Assembly: GCA_023433775.1 (NCBI GenBank)
Contig: JAEYTY010000070.1
Location: forward strand, 1 to 36,968
Origin: Pseudomonadota bacterium
GTDB lineage: Bacteria > Pseudomonadota > Alphaproteobacteria > Rhizobiales > Devosiaceae
Direction of reading: 5' to 3'
Length of the DNA: 36,968 bases
The translations under genes and the position numbers were made by a program. Under the pieces are notes generated by a model that did not search any database, was not told where the DNA came from, and saw only the letters and a program-made list of their open reading frames with translations. This document shows positions 15,510 through 23,191 of this stretch, one piece after another. Positions within the stretch are counted from its first letter, which is position 1; every line of letters begins with the position of its first letter.

Positions 15510-16376
15510 TTACTCTGCGGCGCAGAGTTCTTCGGTGGTGCGGGCTGTCGAGCCGTCCACATCCGCCTGGGTGAAGCCGTAGCCCATCAGGGTTTCGGAC
15601 CACTCGGCCGACTGCTTGAACTCGGCCAGGGCCGTATTGACCGCATCGCGCAGTTCTTCATTGCCCGAGGCAAAAGTGAACCCGCCCCAGCTGCGCACTT
15701 CCTGGCCATCGATGACCGGGTCGGTGAATTCACCGGCCACTTCCACGCCATCATTCTGGTCGGCGAGGCCACTCGCGGTCAGGCTCGTCGCCGCATAAGC
15801 GTCCGCACGGCCCGTCGACACGGTCGAGATCGCATCGGCATTGGCGGCGATGGTCACGAGATTGGCTTCGTCAACGCCCAGCTTCTGCATCATTTCGAGC
15901 TGGTCGGCGCCGGCCATGATGGCAACCTTGAGGTCCGGATTTTCGGCAAAATCCGCATAGGCATGGATGTCCTTGGGATTCCCGGCCGCAACCAGCAGGC
16001 CCTCACCATAGGAAGTGTTAGGCTCCGAAAAGAGCACCTGGCGGCAGCGGTCTGGCAGGATCGCCATTTCAGCAGCGACCATGTCGAAACGGTCAGCCTG
16101 CAGGCCCGGGATCAGCGAGGAAAAATTGGTGGTCACCCACTCGATATTCTCGACACCCAGTTCTTCCATGATCGCCTTGGCGACATCGGGACCGGCACCC
16201 AGGGCTTCGCCATTGGGATCGACATAGCCATAGGGAATCTCATTGGCCACGGCGATGCGGATCGAGCCACTTTCCTGGATTTCAGCCAGCGTTGCAGCAC
16301 TGACGGCGGTGGAGGCGAGAGCCGAAGCGGCAATGGCGGACAGCGCCATGACTGCGGTTTTTCCGAATTTGGTCAT
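15510..16376 (-). CDS. ehuB: Ectoine/hydroxyectoine-binding protein EhuB
   Basis: This periplasmic solute-binding protein of family 3 has 288 residues. A signal peptide (MTKFGKTAVMALSAIAASAL, cleavage near VSA-A) is followed by the two-lobe fold, with IRIAVANEIPYGYVDPNG and the family-typical loop AAEMAILPDRCRQVLFSEPN. The latter resembles the region of EhuB that carries ligand-contacting residues. ATG 16376, with AGGAG eight bases upstream, is chosen over an in-frame ATG at 16433. It follows ask by 72 bp and precedes ehuC. It would capture ectoine and hydroxyectoine for osmoprotection or recovery of leaked solute. Confidence 0.9.
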   Translation of the reverse strand: MTKFGKTAVMALSAIAASALASTAVSAATLAEIQESGSIRIAVANEIPYGYVDPNGEALGAGPDVAKAIMEELGVENIEWVTTNFSSLIPGLQADRFDMVAAEMAILPDRCRQVLFSEPNTSYGEGLLVAAGNPKDIHAYADFAENPDLKVAIMAGADQLEMMQKLGVDEANLVTIAANADAISTVSTGRADAYAATSLTASGLADQNDGVEVAGEFTDPVIDGQEVRSWGGFTFASGNEELRDAVNTALAEFKQSAEWSETLMGYGFTQADVDGSTARTTEELCAAE

Positions 16377-16448
16377 GTGTGTTCTCCTGTTTTCTTCTTC
16401 TTCGGGCGGTGAAACCGGCTGGAGCCCATCCAATCAGCCGGCTATGGG

Positions 16449-17906
16449 TCAGGCCACGGCGTGCAATTGGTGCTGCGCGCTGGTTGACCAGTCTTCGATC
16501 AATCCCTTGTGCAGGGCCGCGACGGTGGCCTCGAAATGGTCGGGTTCGACAACGACCTGCAGGTCGACCTTGCGCATCAGGTCATGCACGCCGAGCGGTT
16601 CGATCCCCGCATCGGCCAGGGCGCGCATAGCCTGGGCCAGCACGCGCGGCGAGGCGAGATCGCGGCCAATGGCCGAGACGAGTGAAATCTTGCGCAGGGA
16701 CATATCGGCGCTGGGGAAGACGGCGGAGAGATCGGCCTCGACCCGCCTGATCGCCTTCATCGACCCCTTGAGATAATGGGTGATGGTATTGGCATTGGAG
16801 GTCTTGGCGATGATCCAGACCTTGTGGCGCTTCAGCGCTTCCAGGATCTCGGAATCATAGCCTTTCACCCCGACCATGTCCTGGTCGTAGAATTCAAAGG
16901 CATAGACGTTTTGTAGACCCGTGACGATTTCGACCTGCGGCGCCTGCGCCTCAAGGTCGGACCGGATCACCGTGCCCGGATGCTCGGGTTCAAAGGCATT
17001 TTTGACCCGCAGCGGAATGCCCGCCTGCCGCAAGCTCTTGGCCGCGCGGGGGTGGATGGCTTCCATCCCCATATTGGAAAGCTGGTCGGCCACATCATAA
17101 TTGGTTTCACCGATCACCCGCACCGCATCCGGCGCAACCAGCCGCGGATCGGCACTCGACAGGTGGAATTCCTTGTGGATCACCGCTTCGCGCGCTTTGG
17201 TCACCACCGTCAGCCGCGACAGCGTCACTTCCGAATAGCCCCGATCATAGGTGCCCATCAGCGCCTCGCTGCACTGGGCATAGCCGGTGACGATCGGCAA
17301 CTCGCTCGAAAGGTCGACATCGGCCAGCGCCCGCTGGATGGCCTCGTCCAGGCTATACTGTCCTTCGTCGCGCCAGCCCGTCAGGTCGATCATGCGGGCC
17401 CGCACGCCCTTGAGATTGAGCAGCAGCGCCGTATTGAAAGCCGAATGCGCCTCGCCCAGCGAGGCCAGCATTTCGCGCACGGTCAGCAGATGCTGCCCGA
17501 GCTGGAAATGGCCGAACGAGCAGAGCCGCGACAAGTCGATCAGGCAGGACCGAACGCCTTCGACCCGCTCCCGCGCAAAGCGGTTGGCGGATTGGCGCGC
17601 GCCCTCGTCGGAAAAGATGCGCTCATTATGGGCATACATCTTATCGGCCACGGCGGTCAGGGCATCGCCCCAGACCCAGCCGCTTTCGGCGCTGGCAAAC
17701 AGGGCATAGACCCCCGGCTCGCCCGATTTCTTGTGCTCGAGCAGGTCGTCGGTCATGCCGGCATAGGCCGAGACCACGAAGATGCGATTATAGAGATCAG
17801 CGCCCTTCCGGTCGCCGATCAGCACCGTCCTGAGCAGCTCTTCGGTGCGGGACATCGACGTGCCGCCGATCTTCTCGACGGTATGGCGCGGGCTTTCGAT
17901 AGTCAT
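16449..17906 (-). CDS. ask: Ectoine-cluster aspartokinase (Ask_Ect)
   Basis: This aspartate kinase of about 485 residues makes aspartyl phosphate, the first step towards aspartate semialdehyde, the precursor of ectoine. The amino-acid kinase motif appears as VEKIGGTSM (10-18), IFVVSAYAGMTD follows, and the C-terminal third holds ACT-type regulatory repeats (for example DMVGVKGYDSEILEAL and ISLVSAIGRDLA). Ask_Ect enzymes tied to ect operons are typically less feedback-inhibited than housekeeping aspartokinases; that is family knowledge, not seen here. ATG 17906 with GGAG five bases upstream decides the start. The longer open frame to 18149 only shadows ectD. A strong hairpin sits directly before its ribosome site. 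Confidence 0.92.
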   Translation of the reverse strand: MTIESPRHTVEKIGGTSMSRTEELLRTVLIGDRKGADLYNRIFVVSAYAGMTDDLLEHKKSGEPGVYALFASAESGWVWGDALTAVADKMYAHNERIFSDEGARQSANRFARERVEGVRSCLIDLSRLCSFGHFQLGQHLLTVREMLASLGEAHSAFNTALLLNLKGVRARMIDLTGWRDEGQYSLDEAIQRALADVDLSSELPIVTGYAQCSEALMGTYDRGYSEVTLSRLTVVTKAREAVIHKEFHLSSADPRLVAPDAVRVIGETNYDVADQLSNMGMEAIHPRAAKSLRQAGIPLRVKNAFEPEHPGTVIRSDLEAQAPQVEIVTGLQNVYAFEFYDQDMVGVKGYDSEILEALKRHKVWIIAKTSNANTITHYLKGSMKAIRRVEADLSAVFPSADMSLRKISLVSAIGRDLASPRVLAQAMRALADAGIEPLGVHDLMRKVDLQVVVEPDHFEATVAALHKGLIEDWSTSAQHQLHAVA

Positions 17907-17916
17907 GAAGTCTCCA

Positions 17917-17940
17917 GCCGCTCCCGGTTCGGGGAGCGGC
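17917..17940 (-). other. Hairpin between ectD and ask, next to the ask ribosome site
   Basis: GCCGCTCCC and GGGAGCGGC form a perfect 9-bp stem around a 6-nt loop, ending one base before the GGAG of ask. There is no T run. It could protect the upstream mRNA or tune ask translation. Confidence 0.6.
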
Positions 17941-17976
17941 GCCAATTGATTTGGTCTAGGGGTTATCGGACCGGCC

Positions 17977-18906
17977 TCAGCCGATCTTCCCGGTCTCGAT
18001 CTTGATCGGACCCTGCGGATCGCGCGAGCTGAGGAAGGCCGGGCGCGGATTCTTGGCTGCGAAGGGCTGCCCCACCCGGTTGGACCAGGCATTGTAGACA
18101 AAGAAGGCGTTCGAGCGCGGGAACGGCGTGATATTGCCGTTCGAGCCATGCATGGTGTTGCAGTCGAACAGCACCACGGTCCCGGCCTTGCCCGAGGCGT
18201 AGTCGATGCCGTGCTCCTTGGCCATTTTCGTCAGCGCGTCATGCGAGGGCACGCCGATTTCCTGCTTCTTGAGCGAGGTCTTGTGGTTGTCCTCAGGCGT
18301 TTCGCCGGCACAGGCGACAAACTTCTTGTGCGTGCCGGGCATCAGCATCAGCGGGCCATTGAGCGCATCATTGTCCGTAAGCAGGATCGAGGCGGAAATC
18401 GCCCTCATACGCGCCATGCCGTCCTCGGCGTGCCAGGTCTCGAAATCGGAATGCCAGTAGAATTCCTTGCCGGTAAAGCCTGGCTTGTAGTTAAGGCGTG
18501 ACTGATGGAGATAAACCTCATCGTCGAGCAGGAAGCTCACCGCGCCGGCAATGCGGCGGTCGCTGGCCAGCCGGGCGAAAAGCGCATTCTCCTCGTCGAG
18601 ACGGAACACGGTGCGCACCTCGTTCGAGCCCGGCTCGGTGATGACATTGTCCTCGGCGATCTTGGCCTCGCCCGAGCGCATATGGGCGGATTCTTTCTGC
18701 AGCGCCGCCACTTCGGCGGGCGAGAAGACATCCTTGAGCACGAGATAGCCGTTCTTTTCAAAGCTCTCGGTCTGGGCGCGCGTCAGCGGGGCTTCCGGCG
18801 TCCATTTGCCCCAGACGATGGGGTCTTTGCGATCCTGCCATTTTTCGGCTGGCAGGCGTGTGGGGTAATCGTCGTGATTGGCGGTGTCGAAGGCCGACTG
18901 GGTCAT
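17977..18906 (-). CDS. ectD: Ectoine hydroxylase
   Basis: This 309-residue iron(II)/2-oxoglutarate dioxygenase converts ectoine to (4S,5S)-5-hydroxyectoine. The EctD signature FYWHSDFETWHAEDGMARMR lies at residues 149-168, with iron ligands His152 and Asp154. The third ligand is His253 in NTMHGSNGN, and R264 in FPRSNAFF fits the 2-oxoglutarate anchor. Length and motif match known EctD proteins and exclude general phytanoyl-CoA dioxygenases. It follows ectC by 40 bp in the minus-strand string, so the organism probably accumulates hydroxyectoine as well as ectoine. Confidence 0.97.
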   Translation of the reverse strand: MTQSAFDTANHDDYPTRLPAEKWQDRKDPIVWGKWTPEAPLTRAQTESFEKNGYLVLKDVFSPAEVAALQKESAHMRSGEAKIAEDNVITEPGSNEVRTVFRLDEENALFARLASDRRIAGAVSFLLDDEVYLHQSRLNYKPGFTGKEFYWHSDFETWHAEDGMARMRAISASILLTDNDALNGPLMLMPGTHKKFVACAGETPEDNHKTSLKKQEIGVPSHDALTKMAKEHGIDYASGKAGTVVLFDCNTMHGSNGNITPFPRSNAFFVYNAWSNRVGQPFAAKNPRPAFLSSRDPQGPIKIETGKIG

Positions 18907-18946
18907 GATCCTCGCCTTTCATTTGCTGTGGTTTGGGGGAACGCGC

Positions 18947-19339
18947 TCAGGCGTTTTCGGAAATCGGGGCGTATGAACCGTCTTCGCGGTGCACTTCCTG
19001 GCCGGTAACCGGCGGGTTGAAGCAGCACGCCATCACCATCTCGCTCCTGGCGGAGAGGCGGTGCCGGTCATTGAGGTCGAGCGCATACATGACGCCCGGA
19101 CGGATCGCGTGCACTTTGCCGCTATCGAGTTCCTCGATCTCACCCTCGCCCGAGATGCAGTAGACGCTCTCGAAATGGTGCTTGTAGTGGAACTCGTGGT
19201 TCGTGCCCGCATGGATGCGAGTGATGTGGAAGGAAAAGCCCATATTGTCGCCGGCCAGCAGCAATCTTGTGCTGTCCCAGCCATTGGAATGGACGAGACG
19301 GTCGCCCATGCGGGCGGTTTCCAGTTCGCGAACAATCAT
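18947..19339 (-). CDS. ectC: L-ectoine synthase
   Basis: This 130-residue single-domain cupin closes N-gamma-acetyl-diaminobutyrate to ectoine by loss of water. It has the full family length, and the residues matching the iron ligands of studied EctC proteins are present: Glu57 in HHFESVY, Tyr85 in PGVMYALD and His93 in NDRHRL. GEGEIEELDSG is the typical turn between the metal-binding strands. It starts 11 bp after ectB. Confidence 0.98.
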   Translation of the reverse strand: MIVRELETARMGDRLVHSNGWDSTRLLLAGDNMGFSFHITRIHAGTNHEFHYKHHFESVYCISGEGEIEELDSGKVHAIRPGVMYALDLNDRHRLSARSEMVMACCFNPPVTGQEVHREDGSYAPISENA

Positions 19340-19350
19340 AATGTCTATCC

Positions 19351-20640
19351 TTATTCAGCTGCCCGGCGCTGCGAGCCGAGGACCGCCTCGAAGGCGTCCT
19401 CCATGATGTCGAGGCCCGCGCTAAGCTGCTCGAGCGAGGTGGTGAGCGGCGCCAAAACCTTGACGACTTCGTCATGACTGCCGGAGGTTTCGATGATAAG
19501 CCCCTTGGCAAAGCAGGCCTTGCACACGGCTGCGGCGCGTTCGCCCGAACCGGCGTCAATGCCCACCATCATGCCGCGGCCCTTGGTCGAGAGCCCATGC
19601 TCCTCGGCAATCGCATCAAGGCGTTCGCCCAGATACCGGGCCTTTTCGGCGACATCGGCATGGAAACGATCATCGGCCCAGAACTTTTCCAGCGCCGCTG
19701 CGGCGGTGACAAAGGCATGGTTATTGCCGCGGAAAGTGCCGTTATGCTCGGCCGGTTTCCAGATATCGTGCTCCGGCTTGATCAGGGTCACCGCCAGCGG
19801 CAGGCCCATGCCCGAAAGCGACTTGGCCATGGTGACGATGTCGGGGTCGAGCCCCATGCCGTCGAACGAGAAAAACCCGCCCGTACGGCCACACCCGGCC
19901 TGGATATCGTCCACGATGAACAGCGCGCCGTGCTTCTTGGCGATGACCTGAATCTGCTTAAGCCATTCCGGCGAAGCGGCATTGAGCCCGCCCTCGCCCT
20001 GCACGGTTTCAAGGATGATCGCCGCAGGCGCGTCCACGCCGCTGGACGGGTCGGACAATTGCCGGTCCAGCAGGTCCGCCGTGTTCACATCCGGACCATA
20101 ATAGCCGTCATAGGCGGCACGGGTCACACCGGTGAGCGCCATGGCAGCGCCGCCCCGGTGCTTGCCATTGCCGGTCGCGGCCAGCGCACCCAGCGTCACG
20201 CCGTGAAAGCCATTGGTAAAGGCGATGATATTGGTGCGACCGGTCACCTTGCGGGCCAGCTTCATCGCGGCTTCCACCGCATTGGCGCCGGTCGGGCCGG
20301 TGAACTGGAGCTGATGCTTCATGCCACGCGGGCGCAGGATCAGCCGTTCGAACGTCGCGAGGAAATGCTCCTTGGCGTCGGTGAACATGTCGAGGCCATG
20401 GGCAATGCCGTCATTGGAAATATATTCGATCAGCGCCGCCTTCAGGTCGGCATCGTTATGGCCGTAATTGAGCGTCGAGCAACCGGCGAGAAAATCGGTA
20501 TAGGCCTTGCCACTGGTGTCATAGATGGTCGAACCCAGCGCCCGGTCGAACACTTTCGGAAAGCTGCGCGAATAGGAGCGCACGCGGCTCTCGACGCGCT
20601 CGAAGGTGTTCATGGGTGTGATGGTAGCAGTGGTGGCCAT
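19351..20640 (-). CDS. ectB: Diaminobutyrate-2-oxoglutarate transaminase
   Basis: This 429-residue class III PLP aminotransferase moves an amino group from glutamate to L-aspartate 4-semialdehyde, giving L-2,4-diaminobutyrate. The FTGPTGANAVEAAMKLAR segment (113-130), IVDDIQAGCGRTG (242-254, with the PLP-ring Asp245) and the Schiff-base Lys273 in TMAKSLSGMG are all present. AGGAG lies eight bases before ATG 20640. It sits second in the ect string, 52 bp after ectA. Confidence 0.97.
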   Translation of the reverse strand: MATTATITPMNTFERVESRVRSYSRSFPKVFDRALGSTIYDTSGKAYTDFLAGCSTLNYGHNDADLKAALIEYISNDGIAHGLDMFTDAKEHFLATFERLILRPRGMKHQLQFTGPTGANAVEAAMKLARKVTGRTNIIAFTNGFHGVTLGALAATGNGKHRGGAAMALTGVTRAAYDGYYGPDVNTADLLDRQLSDPSSGVDAPAAIILETVQGEGGLNAASPEWLKQIQVIAKKHGALFIVDDIQAGCGRTGGFFSFDGMGLDPDIVTMAKSLSGMGLPLAVTLIKPEHDIWKPAEHNGTFRGNNHAFVTAAAALEKFWADDRFHADVAEKARYLGERLDAIAEEHGLSTKGRGMMVGIDAGSGERAAAVCKACFAKGLIIETSGSHDEVVKVLAPLTTSLEQLSAGLDIMEDAFEAVLGSQRRAAE

Positions 20641-20692
20641 AAAAACGTCTCCTGGACGTTGGAAGTCAAATACGGGTGGATGGATCGGCGGG

Positions 20693-21265
20693 CTAATGGC
20701 TGGTCAGCGCACCAACCTGGTCGGGACGGAAGGGACCGATATTGACGGCATATTCGCTGTCATGACGGCCGCCGAAATGCAGCTCGCGCTCGAATAGTTC
20801 GACCTGCTGCAACTGGGCATTGAGACGGCGCGCAATGCTGGTAAACAGAGCCCAGCTCGCCTCATTGTCATGGGTAATGGTGCATTTCAGCGCTTTGATC
20901 CCGCGACAGCCTGGCCTTGCCAGCACATCACCGATCAAACGTCGACCGAGCCCCTGCCCGCGCGCCACCTCGCTCACACAGACCTGCCAGATGAACAGCG
21001 TCTCAGGCTCCTCGGGCGGAACATAGCCAGAGACCCAGCCCACCACCTCGCCCCCCTGTTCGGCGATGGCGCAGGTCGAAGCAAAATGGGTCGCCTGCAG
21101 CAGATTGCAGTAGAGCGAATTGTCATCGAGCGTTTTTGTATCGCCAATCAGCGACCACACGGATTTGCCGTCGGCGCTCACGGGCATACGGATGACGGTT
21201 TCCGGTTTTTCTGGCTGCCGCTGCAAGGCACCCGCATCGAATAACACTGAATTGCCGTAGATCAT
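20693..21265 (-). CDS. ectA: L-2,4-diaminobutyrate gamma-acetyltransferase
   Basis: This GNAT enzyme of about 190 residues acetylates diaminobutyrate from acetyl-CoA. The EctA signature LDDNSLYCNLLQATHFASTC is present, as is the acetyl-CoA loop ARGQGLGRRL, and FIWQVCVS precedes the loop. The core begins near TVIRMPVSADG, so roughly 25-30 residues lie upstream. ATG 21265 has no strong ribosome site and the true start may be a nearby GTG (21247). It heads the ect string and is divergent from the MarR-type regulator, sharing a 272-bp control region. Confidence 0.93.
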   Translation of the reverse strand: MIYGNSVLFDAGALQRQPEKPETVIRMPVSADGKSVWSLIGDTKTLDDNSLYCNLLQATHFASTCAIAEQGGEVVGWVSGYVPPEEPETLFIWQVCVSEVARGQGLGRRLIGDVLARPGCRGIKALKCTITHDNEASWALFTSIARRLNAQLQQVELFERELHFGGRHDSEYAVNIGPFRPDQVGALTSH

Positions 21266-21444
21266 GGCGCAGAAACTTAGCTTGTAAAAACTAAATGGCA
21301 ACCCGAGAAGCGCCAGATTTTCGCCACTTTTGAGTAGCCGCCCGCGCACGGGCTGAATTTACAGTGGTATTACAAGTGGTTGCGGCGGGATCGCCAAAAG
21401 GAATTAATTTTCCTGTGTTGAATTTGTGGTCATGCATCAGAAAA

Positions 21445-21470
21445 TCATTTCGCATTACCTAACGAAATGA
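21445..21470. promoter_or_regulatory. Inverted repeat between ectA and the MarR gene
   Basis: TCATTTCG (21445-21452) and CGAAATGA (21463-21470) are perfect inverted arms around a 10-bp spacer. The repeat lies 68 bp before the TTG start of the MarR regulator. A dimeric MarR protein could bind here and control both divergent units. This is inferred from position and symmetry only. Confidence 0.45.
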
Positions 21471-21537
21471 CCGAACAATCGCGCTTGGGTTCCCTGCTGG
21501 CCGGCGGTATGGTGGCTGCACAAGCTTGGAGAACGCC

Positions 21538-22017
21538 TTGGAAGATCGGACCAAATCGGCACTAACGGCGATGCGCAAAATCCTGCGCGTCACGGAGTCC
21601 AATTCCAAGCAGCTGATGCACGAAACGGGCCTCACCCCTTCGCAACTGATCTTCATGCAGATTCTGGATGGAGAGCAGGAAAAGACCGCCGGCCATGTGG
21701 CGAGCCGCATGGGCATTACCCAGGCCACGACAACCGCCTTGCTACAAAAGCTTGAAAGCACCGGCATGATCCAGCGCCGCCGGGGCGAAAAGGATCGGCG
21801 TCAGGTGCTGCTGTCACTGACCGAAAAGGGACAAAAGGTGCTGGCCATCGCCCCCAACGGCCTGCACGCGCAGTTTCACCAGCAATTCTCTGCGCTCAAA
21901 GACTGGGAGCAGATCATGCTCATCTCTGCGCTTGAGCGTGTCGCCGACATGCTGGGCCATGACGACCCGGCAGTAGCCGCCGTCCTCGACGCCTCCGAAA
22001 TTCTTTCGGAGCAATAG
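21538..22017 (+). CDS. ectR: MarR-type regulator, EctR-like
   Basis: This protein of about 159 residues is a winged-helix MarR regulator. DNA-binding elements are TAGHVASRMGITQATTTALLQKLESTGMI and the wing RRRGEKDRRQVLLSLTEKG; dimerisation helices flank it. MarR-type EctR proteins, encoded next to ect genes and repressing them at low salinity, are known in methylotrophs and other proteobacteria. This gene's divergent position fits that role. TTG 21538 is preferred because GGAGA lies five bases upstream; TTG 21526 in frame has no ribosome site. It converges with the 2-hydroxyacid dehydrogenase gene 24 bp further on. Confidence 0.85.
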   Translation: MEDRTKSALTAMRKILRVTESNSKQLMHETGLTPSQLIFMQILDGEQEKTAGHVASRMGITQATTTALLQKLESTGMIQRRRGEKDRRQVLLSLTEKGQKVLAIAPNGLHAQFHQQFSALKDWEQIMLISALERVADMLGHDDPAVAAVLDASEILSEQ

Positions 22018-22041
22018 ACGCCACGGCGGTTGGCGACCGCG

Positions 22042-23010
22042 CTAAACGGCCGTCAGTGCTGCGCCAGTTTCCATCCAGCTCACCACGTTCCGGGCCAGCA
22101 GGTCCGCCATCTCCTTGCGCGTGTGCATGGAGGCAGAGCCGATATGGGGAAGCAGGGTGAGGTTTGGCGCGCTGATCAGGTCCGCGCTGATATGGGGCTC
22201 ATTATTATAGACGTCGAGACCCGCCGCGGCGATCGTGTTTGATTTCAGCGCGCGCACGAGCGCCGCTTCGTCCAGAACACTGCCGCGCCCCATATTGATG
22301 AGAACGCCGTCAGCGCCAAGCGCGGCCAGCACGTCCTCATTGATGGTCAGCTCCGTTTCGGGCGTGCCCGGAACGATGGAAATGATCGTGTCGACTTCGC
22401 GAGCCATGTCGATCAACAAGGCGAAATAGGGATAGGGCAGCCCATCCACCGCGCGGCGATTGTGATAGACAATCTCCACGCCGAAAGGCTCAAGGCGCGA
22501 TGCAATGCACTGGCCGATGCGCCCCATGCCATAAATCCCCACCTTGCGATTGCGCAGGGTCAGCCTGCTCAAGGGGTAGTCGGCAGAGGCCCATTTCCCC
22601 TCGCGAATATAGGCCTCGGCGCGCGACAGCTCGCGCACGACATTGATCAGCAGCCCGATTGCCGTATCGGCAACATCCTCGTTGAGAACATTGGGCGTAT
22701 TCGTCACGACGATGTCGCGGCTGCGGGCGGCATCGACGTCAATGGCGTCATAGCCGACGCCATAGCTGGAAATGATCTCAAGATTGGGCAGGGCATCCAT
22801 GGTCGCCGCCGAAATCTGCGCCTTGCAGGCAAGGGCGACAATGGATTGACGCGTCTCCGACGGCAGCTGCTCGATCTCGCCCGGACCATCCAGCTTGACC
22901 ACGTCGAATTTGTCCTTCAGCACCGCCAACGCATGGTCATGCAGCCAGCCCGGCACCAGCACCGTCCGCGAACCTGTCTTTTGAGCTTCCGAACGCGCCT
23001 TTTCCTGCAT
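22042..23010 (-). CDS. D-2-hydroxyacid dehydrogenase (NAD(P))
   Basis: This protein of about 322 residues belongs to the D-isomer-specific 2-hydroxyacid dehydrogenase family, which interconverts 2-oxo and 2-hydroxy acids. The nucleotide loop is GIYGMGRIGQCIASRL. The catalytic Arg lies in NMGRGSVLDE, the Glu in DVYNNEP and the His in LLPHIGSAS. SSYGVGYDAIDVDAA matches glyoxylate/hydroxypyruvate reductase-type members. The start is uncertain: ATG 23010 or ATG 23028. It is divergent from the iron alcohol dehydrogenase, with a palindromic operator-like site between them. It probably reduces or oxidises an intermediate of the acid carried by the TRAP transporter nearby. Confidence 0.92.
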   Translation of the reverse strand: MQEKARSEAQKTGSRTVLVPGWLHDHALAVLKDKFDVVKLDGPGEIEQLPSETRQSIVALACKAQISAATMDALPNLEIISSYGVGYDAIDVDAARSRDIVVTNTPNVLNEDVADTAIGLLINVVRELSRAEAYIREGKWASADYPLSRLTLRNRKVGIYGMGRIGQCIASRLEPFGVEIVYHNRRAVDGLPYPYFALLIDMAREVDTIISIVPGTPETELTINEDVLAALGADGVLINMGRGSVLDEAALVRALKSNTIAAAGLDVYNNEPHISADLISAPNLTLLPHIGSASMHTRKEMADLLARNVVSWMETGAALTAV

Positions 23011-23127
23011 AAGCTGCACCCCACACATTTGACCACAAGGTAGACATATTGCCCACAGTATGGAATATGGGTGCAGGATCGGCTTGTCAAGCTTGACAAA
23101 ACAGCGTCACCTTGCGATCTCACATAT

Positions 23128-23148
23128 ATATGGACACACAGTCCACAA
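23128..23148. promoter_or_regulatory. Operator-like site matching the palindrome near iclR (17/21)
   Basis: ATATGGACAC-A-CAGTCCACAA aligns without gaps to the perfect palindrome at 28758-28778 and matches at 17 of 21 positions. It lies 118 bp before the hydroxyacid dehydrogenase start and 44 bp before the iron alcohol dehydrogenase start, so it could control both. Confidence 0.55.
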
Positions 23149-23191
23149 TCTGGGCACTACCCCCACATTTGGGGTTTTGGGAGGACATGCG

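Noticed and set aside
17907..18149. In-frame N-terminal extension of ask
   Set aside because: It reads through ectD coding sequence in another frame and ignores the good ribosome site before ATG 17906.
19474..20745. A 423-codon plus-strand frame opposite ectB
   Set aside because: Antisense shadow of a well-conserved ectB.
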